A DNA stretch of 43,213 bases from an uncultured Candidatus Melainabacteria bacterium. Its GTDB lineage: Bacteria; Cyanobacteriota; Vampirovibrionia; Gastranaerophilales; Gastranaerophilaceae. The translations under genes and the position numbers were made by a program. Position 1 is the stretch's first letter; each line of letters opens with the position of its first letter. Of this stretch, positions 26,240 through 33,420 are shown piece after piece. The DNA is taken from the NCBI GenBank assembly GCA_947361615.1, contig CANAJP010000008.1:1-43213 (forward strand), read 5' to 3'. Below the pieces are notes generated by a model, which saw only the letters and a list, made by a program, of their open reading frames with translations, searched no databases and was not told the DNA's origin.

Positions 26240-27835
26240 ATGAGAGTTTATGATGTTAGCAATTCGCTAAACACTTGTTGTGCTGTGCAAAAAACACGTG
26301 AGAAGCAGAATTTTAATGGTTTTAAGATGCATATTTTGGATGGCGGGCTTCATGCCGACACAATGAAACACTTTGCAAGAGCGATTGGGGGGGATATTGC
26401 AGATTACACAAGCCTGACGATGCATAATGTCGAAACATTAAAACATAATGATGGACTAAAAAGTTTACGGTCGTTAGATCAGGCTCTTACAAAACTCACG
26501 GAAGAGAATATTATTCAGCCTGATCACTTCCTTGCAATTCCATGTACTGCTCCGATTGAATTAAATCATTTAAGCAGGTATTGCTATGATTTTAGCACTA
26601 CTAAAAGGCTTACTCCCCAAAATATTAAAGCTAAAAAAAATGATATCCTGAGTGTTCTTGACGAAATGGTGCAGTCCGGTGACTCAAGCATAAGGTATTT
26701 AGACAACGAGCATCAAGGCTTGCAATATTTGCCTAACATTATTAAAACAATTAATCAACTGGTAAAAAAAGGGGTAAATGTATACATTCCTGCCGACCAC
26801 CCGCTGGAAGCTACTATCAAGGGGCGAGCAAAGGACACAGGTTTAAGCAGTTCTCTATATCGTTATATTTCAACAGGTCAGGATGAAGGTGGCAAAGTCA
26901 GAGGTATTATTAATGAATTGAAGAATGATAATGTCTATAAATTTAACCTTTTAACTCTTTCTGATGCCCATATCGTAAATCTGCAAAACTACACCGAAAG
27001 TGGAGATTATATCTTTTCCGCATTCGATTCCTGCATTACTGATAGAGCCAGAGGTGTATATAACTTTTGTCCTGTAAGAAATAGTGAAGGCGAGATTTTA
27101 GGCTATAGTTTTACTGATAAAACTTCTGTTCAATATCCTTATAGAGAATTTCCGGGGAATGCCAGCATAGAAAATATATCCAAATTTGTTGGTAAAAACA
27201 TTAGAACCTGCAGTGCAAACGGAAGTGTTACTCATATGATGAAAAATATGATTAAGTTTGAAGAACCGCATCCGAGCTTCCCTGATGTTCTGTATCCTGT
27301 CTGGGAAATATATTCGCCGCGTCGTCTAAAAAGTGAAAAACTTCTTGAAAAAGGCCCCTGGGTTGATAATAGCGAACAATTATTTTTTGATTTAAATGAC
27401 AGTGGCGAAGTTGTGTTCAGAAAATGTGATTGTGAAGGTTCAGGACGTCCAAGCGTTGTATCTATGTGGGGAAGTTGTTTTGCTACGATTAACGCTATGA
27501 CCAAAAATATTAGAAACCAGTTTAAAAGCCTTTTTGATGTTAAAATTCCTAATCTTATGAAGCAAGCCTGGGAACACGAAAAGGCCGGCAGATATCATGA
27601 GGCAGAAAAATTTTTACGCAAAGCCATAGAACTTGCCAAACCGGAAGTTTCGGGACGTGAACCAATGCAGATTGAGTATAATATTTATACCCAGCTATAT
27701 AATCTTTTCGCAAATCAAAGAAATGTTACTGAAGCGGAAAAAGTTTTGCAAGAAGCCATTCCGCAGAGATATTTATTTAGAGAAAGCGCAATCAGGGCTA
27801 AAATCGATGAGTTAAAAGGGAGCTTTGGAAAATGA
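26240..27835 (+). CDS. Unknown 531-residue protein with C-terminal TPR-like repeats
   Basis: I do not recognise the N-terminal 430 residues. They begin with a polar stretch that contains KQNFNGFKM (F25-x-G27), the motif shared by several proteins here. There is no signal peptide or membrane segment. The C-terminus (about 434-505) reads as helix pairs with AWEHEKAGRYHEAEKFLRKA and a second NVTEAEKVLQEA, the A/L/Y spacing of tetratricopeptide repeats. An AAGGGG ribosome site precedes the ATG. The stop overlaps the ATG of the amidohydrolase gene (ATGA), so the two are translated together and may act together. A G7 run lies at 26387-26393 within the gene. Confidence 0.7.
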   Translation: MRVYDVSNSLNTCCAVQKTREKQNFNGFKMHILDGGLHADTMKHFARAIGGDIADYTSLTMHNVETLKHNDGLKSLRSLDQALTKLTEENIIQPDHFLAIPCTAPIELNHLSRYCYDFSTTKRLTPQNIKAKKNDILSVLDEMVQSGDSSIRYLDNEHQGLQYLPNIIKTINQLVKKGVNVYIPADHPLEATIKGRAKDTGLSSSLYRYISTGQDEGGKVRGIINELKNDNVYKFNLLTLSDAHIVNLQNYTESGDYIFSAFDSCITDRARGVYNFCPVRNSEGEILGYSFTDKTSVQYPYREFPGNASIENISKFVGKNIRTCSANGSVTHMMKNMIKFEEPHPSFPDVLYPVWEIYSPRRLKSEKLLEKGPWVDNSEQLFFDLNDSGEVVFRKCDCEGSGRPSVVSMWGSCFATINAMTKNIRNQFKSLFDVKIPNLMKQAWEHEKAGRYHEAEKFLRKAIELAKPEVSGREPMQIEYNIYTQLYNLFANQRNVTEAEKVLQEAIPQRYLFRESAIRAKIDELKGSFGK

Positions 27836-28962
27836 TAACATTTAATACATGTCAACTAAGTTTTAAAGCAAAATTAATTGACGTTCATGCTCACGTTGGA
27901 AAGCACGAAAACGTTACCTATACTAAAGATATGCTTGATGTATTTGTTAAGCAGCCTCTTCCCAATAACGATACTGTGGAAATGATGATTGTATCAGATA
28001 CGGATACTTTTAAAGGGCTAGTAAATGAATACGATGGCAATAAAAAAGCTCTTCAATCTTTTAATAACGATAAATCTTATGCTTTTCTGGCAAGTTGCTC
28101 TCCTAAAAATGGTAATGTACAAAACATACAAAAACTTATGAATGAATTCCAAGGCAATTTCGTCGGTCTGAAATTTCATCCTAATGACAATAACTTACCT
28201 GTAAGCGACCCGAAATATGAACCTTATTTTGAATTCGCAAACAGAAACAAAATTCCTTGCATGTTCCATACTCAGGTTCCTGTTGATAATGCTAATGGCG
28301 GAATTCTTTTTAGACTTCCTGATGGAAGCCTTGATATGTCAAAACTGGATCAGTTCAGTGACCCTGAGGCTATTTATTCAGTAGCGAAAAAATATAAAGA
28401 TGCACCATTTGTGATGGCGCATATGGGCGGCGGTTGGAACGAATCACACGATAGAGCTATTGACGTCCTTGTTGAATCTGTAAAAAAAGGTGATGCGAAC
28501 CTATATGCTGATATCTCATGGGTAGATATAGATGCTCAAAATTCTGCAAAAGACCACATCGTAAAAGCTATAAAGAAATTAAAAGGTATTGGCGAAACAG
28601 ATTGGACGCACGGTGATCAGTCATTCCGCTTAATGTTTGGAACAGATGCGCCAATTGCACGTTTTAAAACCGATTCTGCTCGTGCGGATTACGTAAAATT
28701 TGTTGACGACATTAAAAATGCAATAAGAAATGATTCGGATTTAGCTAAAAATGCAGAAAAAATTATAGAAGATTTATTCTATAACAACGCGAAAAAATTA
28801 TTCTTTTCGATAAAATCGGTCACAGAGGCAGCGCAAAATTCCGCTTCAAAATCCGGTGGTAAAACCGGTAAAATTGTTGCAGGTATCATAGGAGCAATAG
28901 GCATAATCGGCGGAGGTATGTATCTTTCTAACAAGAAAAATTCTGCCGAAAGTAAATTGTAA
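27832..28962 (+). CDS. Amidohydrolase-superfamily metal-dependent hydrolase with C-terminal membrane tail
   Basis: A TIM-barrel hydrolase of 376 residues, like the amidohydrolase-2 group (COG2159). Metal ligands are visible: H19 and H21 in DVHAHVG, then GLKFHP, CMFHTQ, MAHMGGG and the late Asp in FGTDAP. These enzymes hydrolyse or decarboxylate ring or amide substrates; the substrate here is unknown. Unusually, a Ser/Gly/Lys linker (about 330-347) leads to one glycine-rich hydrophobic helix (IVAGIIGAIGIIGGGMYL) and a short charged tail, which suggests membrane anchoring by the C-terminus. The N-terminus has the F-K-A variant of the F-x-G motif (QLSFKAKL). It is translationally coupled to the upstream 531-residue protein gene. 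Confidence 0.8.
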   Translation: MITFNTCQLSFKAKLIDVHAHVGKHENVTYTKDMLDVFVKQPLPNNDTVEMMIVSDTDTFKGLVNEYDGNKKALQSFNNDKSYAFLASCSPKNGNVQNIQKLMNEFQGNFVGLKFHPNDNNLPVSDPKYEPYFEFANRNKIPCMFHTQVPVDNANGGILFRLPDGSLDMSKLDQFSDPEAIYSVAKKYKDAPFVMAHMGGGWNESHDRAIDVLVESVKKGDANLYADISWVDIDAQNSAKDHIVKAIKKLKGIGETDWTHGDQSFRLMFGTDAPIARFKTDSARADYVKFVDDIKNAIRNDSDLAKNAEKIIEDLFYNNAKKLFFSIKSVTEAAQNSASKSGGKTGKIVAGIIGAIGIIGGGMYLSNKKNSAESKL

Positions 28963-29065
28963 AGAAATATATACTTAATATATATTATTTGGGCAATTTT
29001 TCTATAACTTTTGTTTTTATATACATATACAGAAAGAGTATAAAATATAAGACAAGGAGTTATTG

Positions 29066-29251
29066 ATGGCACGGATTTTGATTTCAATGCCCGAGGACTT
29101 TCTAAACAAAATTGATTTAGTTGCTGACGGTGAAAATCGTTCTCGCAGCGAATTAATTAGAGAGGCACTGCGTGTTTACATCCAGAAACAGCAGAGAGAA
29201 AATCTTGCACATGCGCAGCGTGACGCGGATTTATTGGAAAGTTTACTTTAA
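29066..29251 (+). CDS. Ribbon-helix-helix (CopG/MetJ-fold) DNA-binding protein
   Basis: A 61-residue protein. The N-terminal strand ARILISMPEDFLNKID is followed by the two helices with NRSRSELIREALRVYI, the standard ribbon-helix-helix layout; dimers bind operators through the strand. The last 20 residues are a charged helix. ATG 29066 is chosen because AAGGAG sits 6 bases before it. No toxin gene follows; a strong terminator comes directly after the stop, so a solo regulator is more likely than an antitoxin. Its target is unknown. Confidence 0.85.
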   Translation: MARILISMPEDFLNKIDLVADGENRSRSELIREALRVYIQKQQRENLAHAQRDADLLESLL

Positions 29252-29277
29252 AAAAACGACCTTTTCAGGTCGTTTTT
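29252..29277. terminator. Bidirectional intrinsic terminator
   Basis: AAAAACGACCT, a 4-base loop, AGGTCGTTTTT: a perfect 11-bp stem with A and T runs on both sides. It separates the convergent RHH gene and the 612-residue protein gene. Confidence 0.9.
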
Positions 29278-29284
29278 AATTTTA

Positions 29285-31123
29285 TTATTTTTTTCTGTGA
29301 GCGTCAATCCAATCATGTGCTGCTTCTTCACTCGGGAGGTTATCAACATAAACCTTGCTAGGATCTTGACAGTCATAAACTCTGTAATTTCCAGGTTTAC
29401 CTTCAACTGCTGCGGCACCAACATAAGTTGAACCTGTTCCACGGTTACCTTTACCGGTTGGTTTGTAGCAACGACCTTTTATGTTAAATTCTTCTAATCT
29501 TTTGATTGTTACTTCTTGACCTTTTTTGTTTCTGATTGTGATTTCAGGTGGTAAGCCAACAACTGATGGAGGGTATTTGTCATGATTTGGGTCACCGTTT
29601 AATTCTCTGATTTTGTTATAAACATCTTGTTTTTTGAAGCCGTCCGGTAATGGATAAGCGTCTGCTGTTTGATACCAGAATATTACGTTACAAGGTTCGT
29701 TCATTCTTAAATTAACAACATCTTCAGCTTCTTTGCCTTCAAGTCCAGGAGTTCCGTCGATTTCATAGCAAGCGTTATCCTGAATTTCATCTTCAGCGCC
29801 ATCATCTTCCGCGTCAATTTCTATTTGACCATTGATATCGACAACTTCCTTGCCTCTGAAAATATTTTGTTCTGAAATAGTTGCAGCTGTGATTCCTTCT
29901 GCCTTTCTATCTCTGGCACCTGCCGGATCAACCCATGGGTTGTTCAAAACTGTTGCAAGTGCTGAACTTAAAATAGCGTTACGGACAGCAACATTTCTAA
30001 ATCTTGCAAGAACTTCCTGATGTTGTTCCTGAATCATTACACCATCCAACAAGATTTGGAATTTAGACGGATCACTCTTATCTGCAACAACTTCAAGTCT
30101 TTGTGCAAGATCCTGAACGGCATGAATATTGTGGTTAGTACAATATGCAATGAGCGGGCCGGCAATAAGACCAACTAAAGATTTGGCCGTATTAATTGCA
30201 ACAACGTTATCTTTCTGTGCATCAAAACCTGCATATTTAACAGCTTTTGCTGTGTCTTTTTCACTTAATGTTGTCGCAACAGAAGCAGGTTTGCGCTCTG
30301 AGGTTGTAAGAGTGTTATCCCCTTGAAGCTGCGTTTCAGCCCATTCGTGGTACATATCACTATTAAATTTACCGTCTTTATAGAATCTGTCTTGATGTGT
30401 TTCGACATATCTTCTTACGTCTTTATCTTTAATATATTCTACTGAATGTTTTAGTATTTCTTCATCTTCAGGAGGAACAGGTCTGTTGGCCTTTTTGTAT
30501 AAATCAATACGTTTTTTCGCTGCCTTTTGTCTGGTTTCTAAATCTTTTTTGGCTGCTTTATATGCATCTTTATCCATATAAACTTCTCTATATTCGGCTC
30601 TTAAACCAGCTTTCGCATCGTTCATTGCATATTTAGCCAGTTTATTAGCTGATTTTTTATCATAAGTTCCTGAGGCCATAAATTCAGTCGCTACTGTGTC
30701 TTTATAAACTTTTTCTGCTGCCTTTCTGGTCTTTTTATCGTAATGGTTTAAATTGCTTTCGGCAAATTCTTTTGCTTCCCTTGATTCTTTACCTGCTGCG
30801 TACTCTGTTGTATAGAAGTGACCAGGATGGTTTTCCTTAAATTCTTCAAATTGTGCATCATTTAAGTATCCAAGACTTCCTCTTGAAGTTGGTACTGTAG
30901 TTCTTTTAAAGATAATAATATCCTTTTGTTTTTCATTGTGGTAATTATATTTGCATGAAATTTTACCTGCTTCATCTTTTGTATAAGTAAAAATAGCACC
31001 TGTCTTGCTGTCTTTAATAGGATTAGTAGTTAAGTCTTCCCCCAATTCAGACTTCATTTTTTGAATTTCAAGTGCGCGCGCTCTAAGAGCAGCGTCATCA
31101 ACGCGTACAGTATTGTCGCCCAT
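29285..31123 (-). CDS. Unknown 612-residue charged protein
   Basis: No family recognised. The N-terminal 320 residues are Lys/Glu/Ala-rich and mostly helical; there is one weakly hydrophobic stretch (TAKSLVGLIAGPLIAYC near 315-330). The C-terminal third is acidic and then beta-like, ending with RVYDCQDPSKVYVDNLPSEE. Two regions hint at surface proteins: PPSVVGLPPEITIRNKKGQE and the Gly-rich GKGNRGTGSTYVG. There is no signal peptide. The start has AAGGGAA upstream. A weak sigma-28-like site is 61-88 bases upstream. The gene is divergent from the 129-residue protein gene. Confidence 0.65.
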   Translation of the reverse strand: MGDNTVRVDDAALRARALEIQKMKSELGEDLTTNPIKDSKTGAIFTYTKDEAGKISCKYNYHNEKQKDIIIFKRTTVPTSRGSLGYLNDAQFEEFKENHPGHFYTTEYAAGKESREAKEFAESNLNHYDKKTRKAAEKVYKDTVATEFMASGTYDKKSANKLAKYAMNDAKAGLRAEYREVYMDKDAYKAAKKDLETRQKAAKKRIDLYKKANRPVPPEDEEILKHSVEYIKDKDVRRYVETHQDRFYKDGKFNSDMYHEWAETQLQGDNTLTTSERKPASVATTLSEKDTAKAVKYAGFDAQKDNVVAINTAKSLVGLIAGPLIAYCTNHNIHAVQDLAQRLEVVADKSDPSKFQILLDGVMIQEQHQEVLARFRNVAVRNAILSSALATVLNNPWVDPAGARDRKAEGITAATISEQNIFRGKEVVDINGQIEIDAEDDGAEDEIQDNACYEIDGTPGLEGKEAEDVVNLRMNEPCNVIFWYQTADAYPLPDGFKKQDVYNKIRELNGDPNHDKYPPSVVGLPPEITIRNKKGQEVTIKRLEEFNIKGRCYKPTGKGNRGTGSTYVGAAAVEGKPGNYRVYDCQDPSKVYVDNLPSEEAAHDWIDAHRKK

Positions 31124-31183
31124 CTTAATTTCCCTTTCGTGTATAATTTTCCTCTATACCCTTATAAAGAATTTTGCGTTTTG

Positions 31184-31211
31184 AAAATTGCTTTTTTGTT
31201 AAGAAATGTTA
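31184..31211 (-). promoter_or_regulatory. Weak sigma-28-like promoter of the 612-residue protein gene
   Basis: Reverse strand: TAAC, 16 bases, GCAATTTT (octamer AGCAATTT at N15), preceded by the same CATTTCTTAAC context as the other members. Confidence 0.35.
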
Positions 31212-31285
31212 CATAATTTGTAATTATTGAATATATAATCATTCTGAAAACTTTATATAATTAAGAGAGTTAGAGGGCTTTAATT

Positions 31286-31675
31286 ATGTCAGATAATATG
31301 AAAATACGTAGTATTGATGAATTGCGTGATGCACAAGCTGCAGCCGCTTCAAATGGTGCAAGTATTCCTAATTATAATGATTGGAATAATATTTTATCAG
31401 AATTTGAAGAGCAGGGCATAAAGTCAACCGGAAGCTATGAAGGTGACATGGCGCTTAAAAATGAAATGCAAACCAAAGTAATGGACGCATTTGAAGAATA
31501 TCAGAAAGTCGCCGAGAAAGAAGAGGAAAAAATTAAGGAAGAAAAAGTCGGAGCTACTGAAAATGTAACCAAATTAACTGATTCTGACAGCGACCAGAAC
31601 CTGAAAGCAACATTTGCAAACGCAACGAGCTCTACTATTGCTGCGGATTATATGAAGTATTTTCATCAGCTTTAA
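31286..31675 (+). CDS. Small acidic helical protein, unknown
   Basis: A 129-residue protein with no known family, rich in Glu, Lys, Ala and Asn. A coiled-coil is likely around 60-95 (EEYQKVAEKEEEKIKEEKV). There is no signal peptide or membrane segment. AGAGGG lies about 9 bases upstream of the ATG. The stop codon lies directly against the GC-rich repeat at 31676, and lepB converges from the other side. It is divergent from the 612-residue protein gene, and the pair may belong together. Confidence 0.65.
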   Translation: MSDNMKIRSIDELRDAQAAAASNGASIPNYNDWNNILSEFEEQGIKSTGSYEGDMALKNEMQTKVMDAFEEYQKVAEKEEEKIKEEKVGATENVTKLTDSDSDQNLKATFANATSSTIAADYMKYFHQL

Positions 31676-31762
31676 CGCGAGCGAGCTGAGGGCGCAGCCA
31701 GTGTCGGCACACGTGAGTGTGGCGAGCAGGGCGGAGACCCGTTACTCGCGAGTCGAGCAAGA
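31676..31762 (+). repeat. GC-rich repeat element, copy at the lepB 3' end
   Basis: Its ends match the element at 33333-33395 (inverted): CGCGAGCGAGC at 31676-31686, and a 23-base end (31740-31762, CGTTACTCGCGAGTCGAGC...) with one mismatch. The middle differs. It supplies the last residues (LSCSTRE) and stop codon of lepB. Confidence 0.75.
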
Positions 31763-32394
31763 CAAAATTTTTATTCTAGTAAGAGGCCAGAAGCGGAATG
31801 TTGCGCGGCCGATGAATTTATCTTCCGGCAGTGTTCCCCAGAAACGGCTGTCTTTTGAGTTGTTACGGTTATCACCTAACATCATATATTCGTGGTCGGG
31901 GATGATAAACGGCCCGCAATTAACCTGCGGATCTTCACAGGGGGTGAATTCAAATTTACTTTTAATATAAGGCTCTTCAAGAGGCTTATCGTTTATATAA
32001 ACAGTGTAAGCGCCCTGTTTATCACGTTTGATTTCGAATTTTTCCCCGGGGAGTCCGATTACACGTTTAATAAATGCGATGTCATTACAGAAAAAGCCTG
32101 TTAAACGTTTAAAAAGAAGAACCGGTGTATTTTTAAGTTCAACAAAAGGCGGGTAAAATACCATTATATCGCCGCGCTCAGGTGTTTTGAAAAATCTTGA
32201 ATATCTTTCAACAATAATTCTGTCACCCTCAATAAGTGTCGGACGCATTGAACCGGACGGAATCCAACGGACTTCCGCAACTAAAAATCTAACAATAATT
32301 ACTGCAATTACAAAAACACGACCGTATCAACAGTTTCTTTCAAACCGTCTTTAAAGTCTTGAGATTTAAAATATTCTTTAATCTTATTAATCAT
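31742..32394 (-). CDS. lepB: Signal peptidase I, apparent frameshift
   Basis: This protease removes signal peptides from exported proteins at the outer face of the inner membrane. Two frames must be joined. The N-terminal frame starts at ATG 32394 behind GGAGCT and runs into the membrane segment up to TVVFL-stop; the second frame continues FVIAVIIVRFLVAEVRW, then PSGSM with the nucleophile Ser, and on to the stop. The break lies in a T5 run (A5 at 32312-32316); one more T restores a single frame. The rest is intact: the Lys base in FIKRVIGLPGE, and box E as GDNRNNSKDSRFWG. The open frame alone starts after the catalytic Ser. A sequencing or assembly error is most likely because the enzyme is normally essential. 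The tail LSCSTRE is encoded by a repeat. Confidence 0.8.
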
Positions 32395-33172
32395 ATCTAT
32401 ACAGCTCCAATATTTCTTTTATTGCTTGTGAATAGGCATTGTGCGGAAGATTTTCAACTTCCTGCGCGGCTTTATCAAGGTATTTGTTAATTAAATCTTT
32501 TGTTTTTTGAAGCCCCGCAGGAGTAATTTCAGTTCCGCCTGAGAATATAACAGGTGCAGTGTAAACACCGTTTTTAATATCTTCATTAATGTCTTTTAAA
32601 TCGTTCTTAATTTGAAACGCAATTCCAAAATTTAGGCCAAAATCGTTACGCAAAGCCAGTTTAAATAGACCCGCTGTTTTTTGAACTGTTTTTTGCAAAT
32701 AATCTTCAAGGGCCGGGATTTCGTGACGTGTAAAATACTGATTAATCTCCCCCTGTGCCATTTCCGAGAAAGTTTCTAAAAATTCGCCAACAAGTTCTTC
32801 CCTGCCGGCTATTTTTTTGAGCGCAATGCTCAATATGTAATCACCAGTTAAAACAGCTATTTTATCACCAAATTGAGCATTAAGTGTCGAAAGTCCGCGA
32901 CGTTTTTCGCTTAAATCAATTATATCATCGTGTATTAAAGAGGCAGAATGTGCTAGTTCCACAGCCGTTTGATGGGCCAGAAGCTCATTCGTCACTTCAA
33001 GTCCGTTTGCTCTTGCAAAAAGGAACGCAAGCGCTGGTCTGATGCGTTTCGCAGGCGCCAGAAGTAATTTTTTAAGGGCATTATTAGGAAAACATAAATC
33101 TTTAACGATTTCTGCCTCCAAGTGCTCTATATCCCCTCTCACAACAGATATAATATCCTGATAAGTTTTCAT
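32387..33172 (-). CDS. Polyprenyl synthetase family protein, shortened
   Basis: Trans-isoprenyl diphosphate synthases join isopentenyl diphosphate to allylic diphosphates. The first Asp-rich motif is HDDIID at 81-86, followed by RRG. The second is NDLKD at 190-194, where the first Asp is Asn. The product has only 261 residues against about 300-330: the helix region between KTAGLF and FGLNFGIAFQ has lost roughly 20-25 residues. The gene may thus encode a narrowed or weakened enzyme. No Shine-Dalgarno is visible; TGC-TATAAT ends 6 bases before the ATG. Its end overlaps the lepB start by 8 bases. Confidence 0.85.
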   Translation of the reverse strand: MKTYQDIISVVRGDIEHLEAEIVKDLCFPNNALKKLLLAPAKRIRPALAFLFARANGLEVTNELLAHQTAVELAHSASLIHDDIIDLSEKRRGLSTLNAQFGDKIAVLTGDYILSIALKKIAGREELVGEFLETFSEMAQGEINQYFTRHEIPALEDYLQKTVQKTAGLFKLALRNDFGLNFGIAFQIKNDLKDINEDIKNGVYTAPVIFSGGTEITPAGLQKTKDLINKYLDKAAQEVENLPHNAYSQAIKEILELYRYD

Positions 33173-33178
33173 AAATCT

Positions 33179-33187
33179 ATTATAGCA
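33179..33187 (-). promoter_or_regulatory. Extended -10 promoter of the polyprenyl synthetase gene, leaderless
   Basis: TGC-TATAAT on the reverse strand, followed by 6 bases and the ATG. It lies directly behind the T run of the upstream terminator. Confidence 0.6.
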
Positions 33188-33224
33188 TAAAAAAATAGGA
33201 CGATAATTATCTTATCGCCCTATT
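33187..33224 (-). terminator. Intrinsic terminator after the SLH/GH13 pair
   Basis: Reverse strand: AATAGGGCGATAA, 5-base loop, TTATCGTCCTATT (one mismatch), followed by T7. It ends the leftward transcript of 36102-33421 and touches the next promoter. Confidence 0.8.
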
Positions 33225-33232
33225 AATATATT

Positions 33233-33410
33233 GTCATCCCGAACTCGTTTCGGGATCTGGCAAACGCTCCCTCTTTACGTCCAACGTATTTAGACCCGAA
33301 TAGTTCGCCACATGGAACAGATGCTGAAACTCTCTTGCTCGACTCGCGAATAACGTGACTACGCGCTGACGCGCTACGCACTTCGCTCGCTCGCGCAAGT
33401 TCAGCATGAC
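33233..33410 (+). repeat. Palindrome-ended repeat, copy 2, with a nested insertion
   Basis: The left end (33233-33258) matches copy 1 with one change (AACTCG for AACTTG). The right end is AGATGCTGAAAC at 33319-33330 and AAGTTCAGCATGAC at 33397-33410, split by the GC-rich element at 33333-33395. Arms differ from copy 1 (CCCGAA to GCTGAA) with compensating changes on the other arm. Confidence 0.75.
33333..33395 (-). repeat. GC-rich repeat element nested in the palindromic repeat
   Basis: Inverted copy of the element at 31676-31762: both ends are conserved (23 bases with one mismatch, and 11 bases exact) and the centre differs. It sits in the loop of the right-hand hairpin of the repeat at 33233-33410. 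Confidence 0.75.
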
Positions 33411-33420
33411 AGAATAATAA

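Noticed and set aside
26387-26393. G7 run in the 531-residue protein gene as a second phase-variation tract
   Set aside because: Seven bases are near what chance allows and too short for frequent slippage; the C10 tract is the stronger case.
29066-29251. Antitoxin of a toxin-antitoxin pair
   Set aside because: No small partner gene follows; a terminator comes directly after the stop.
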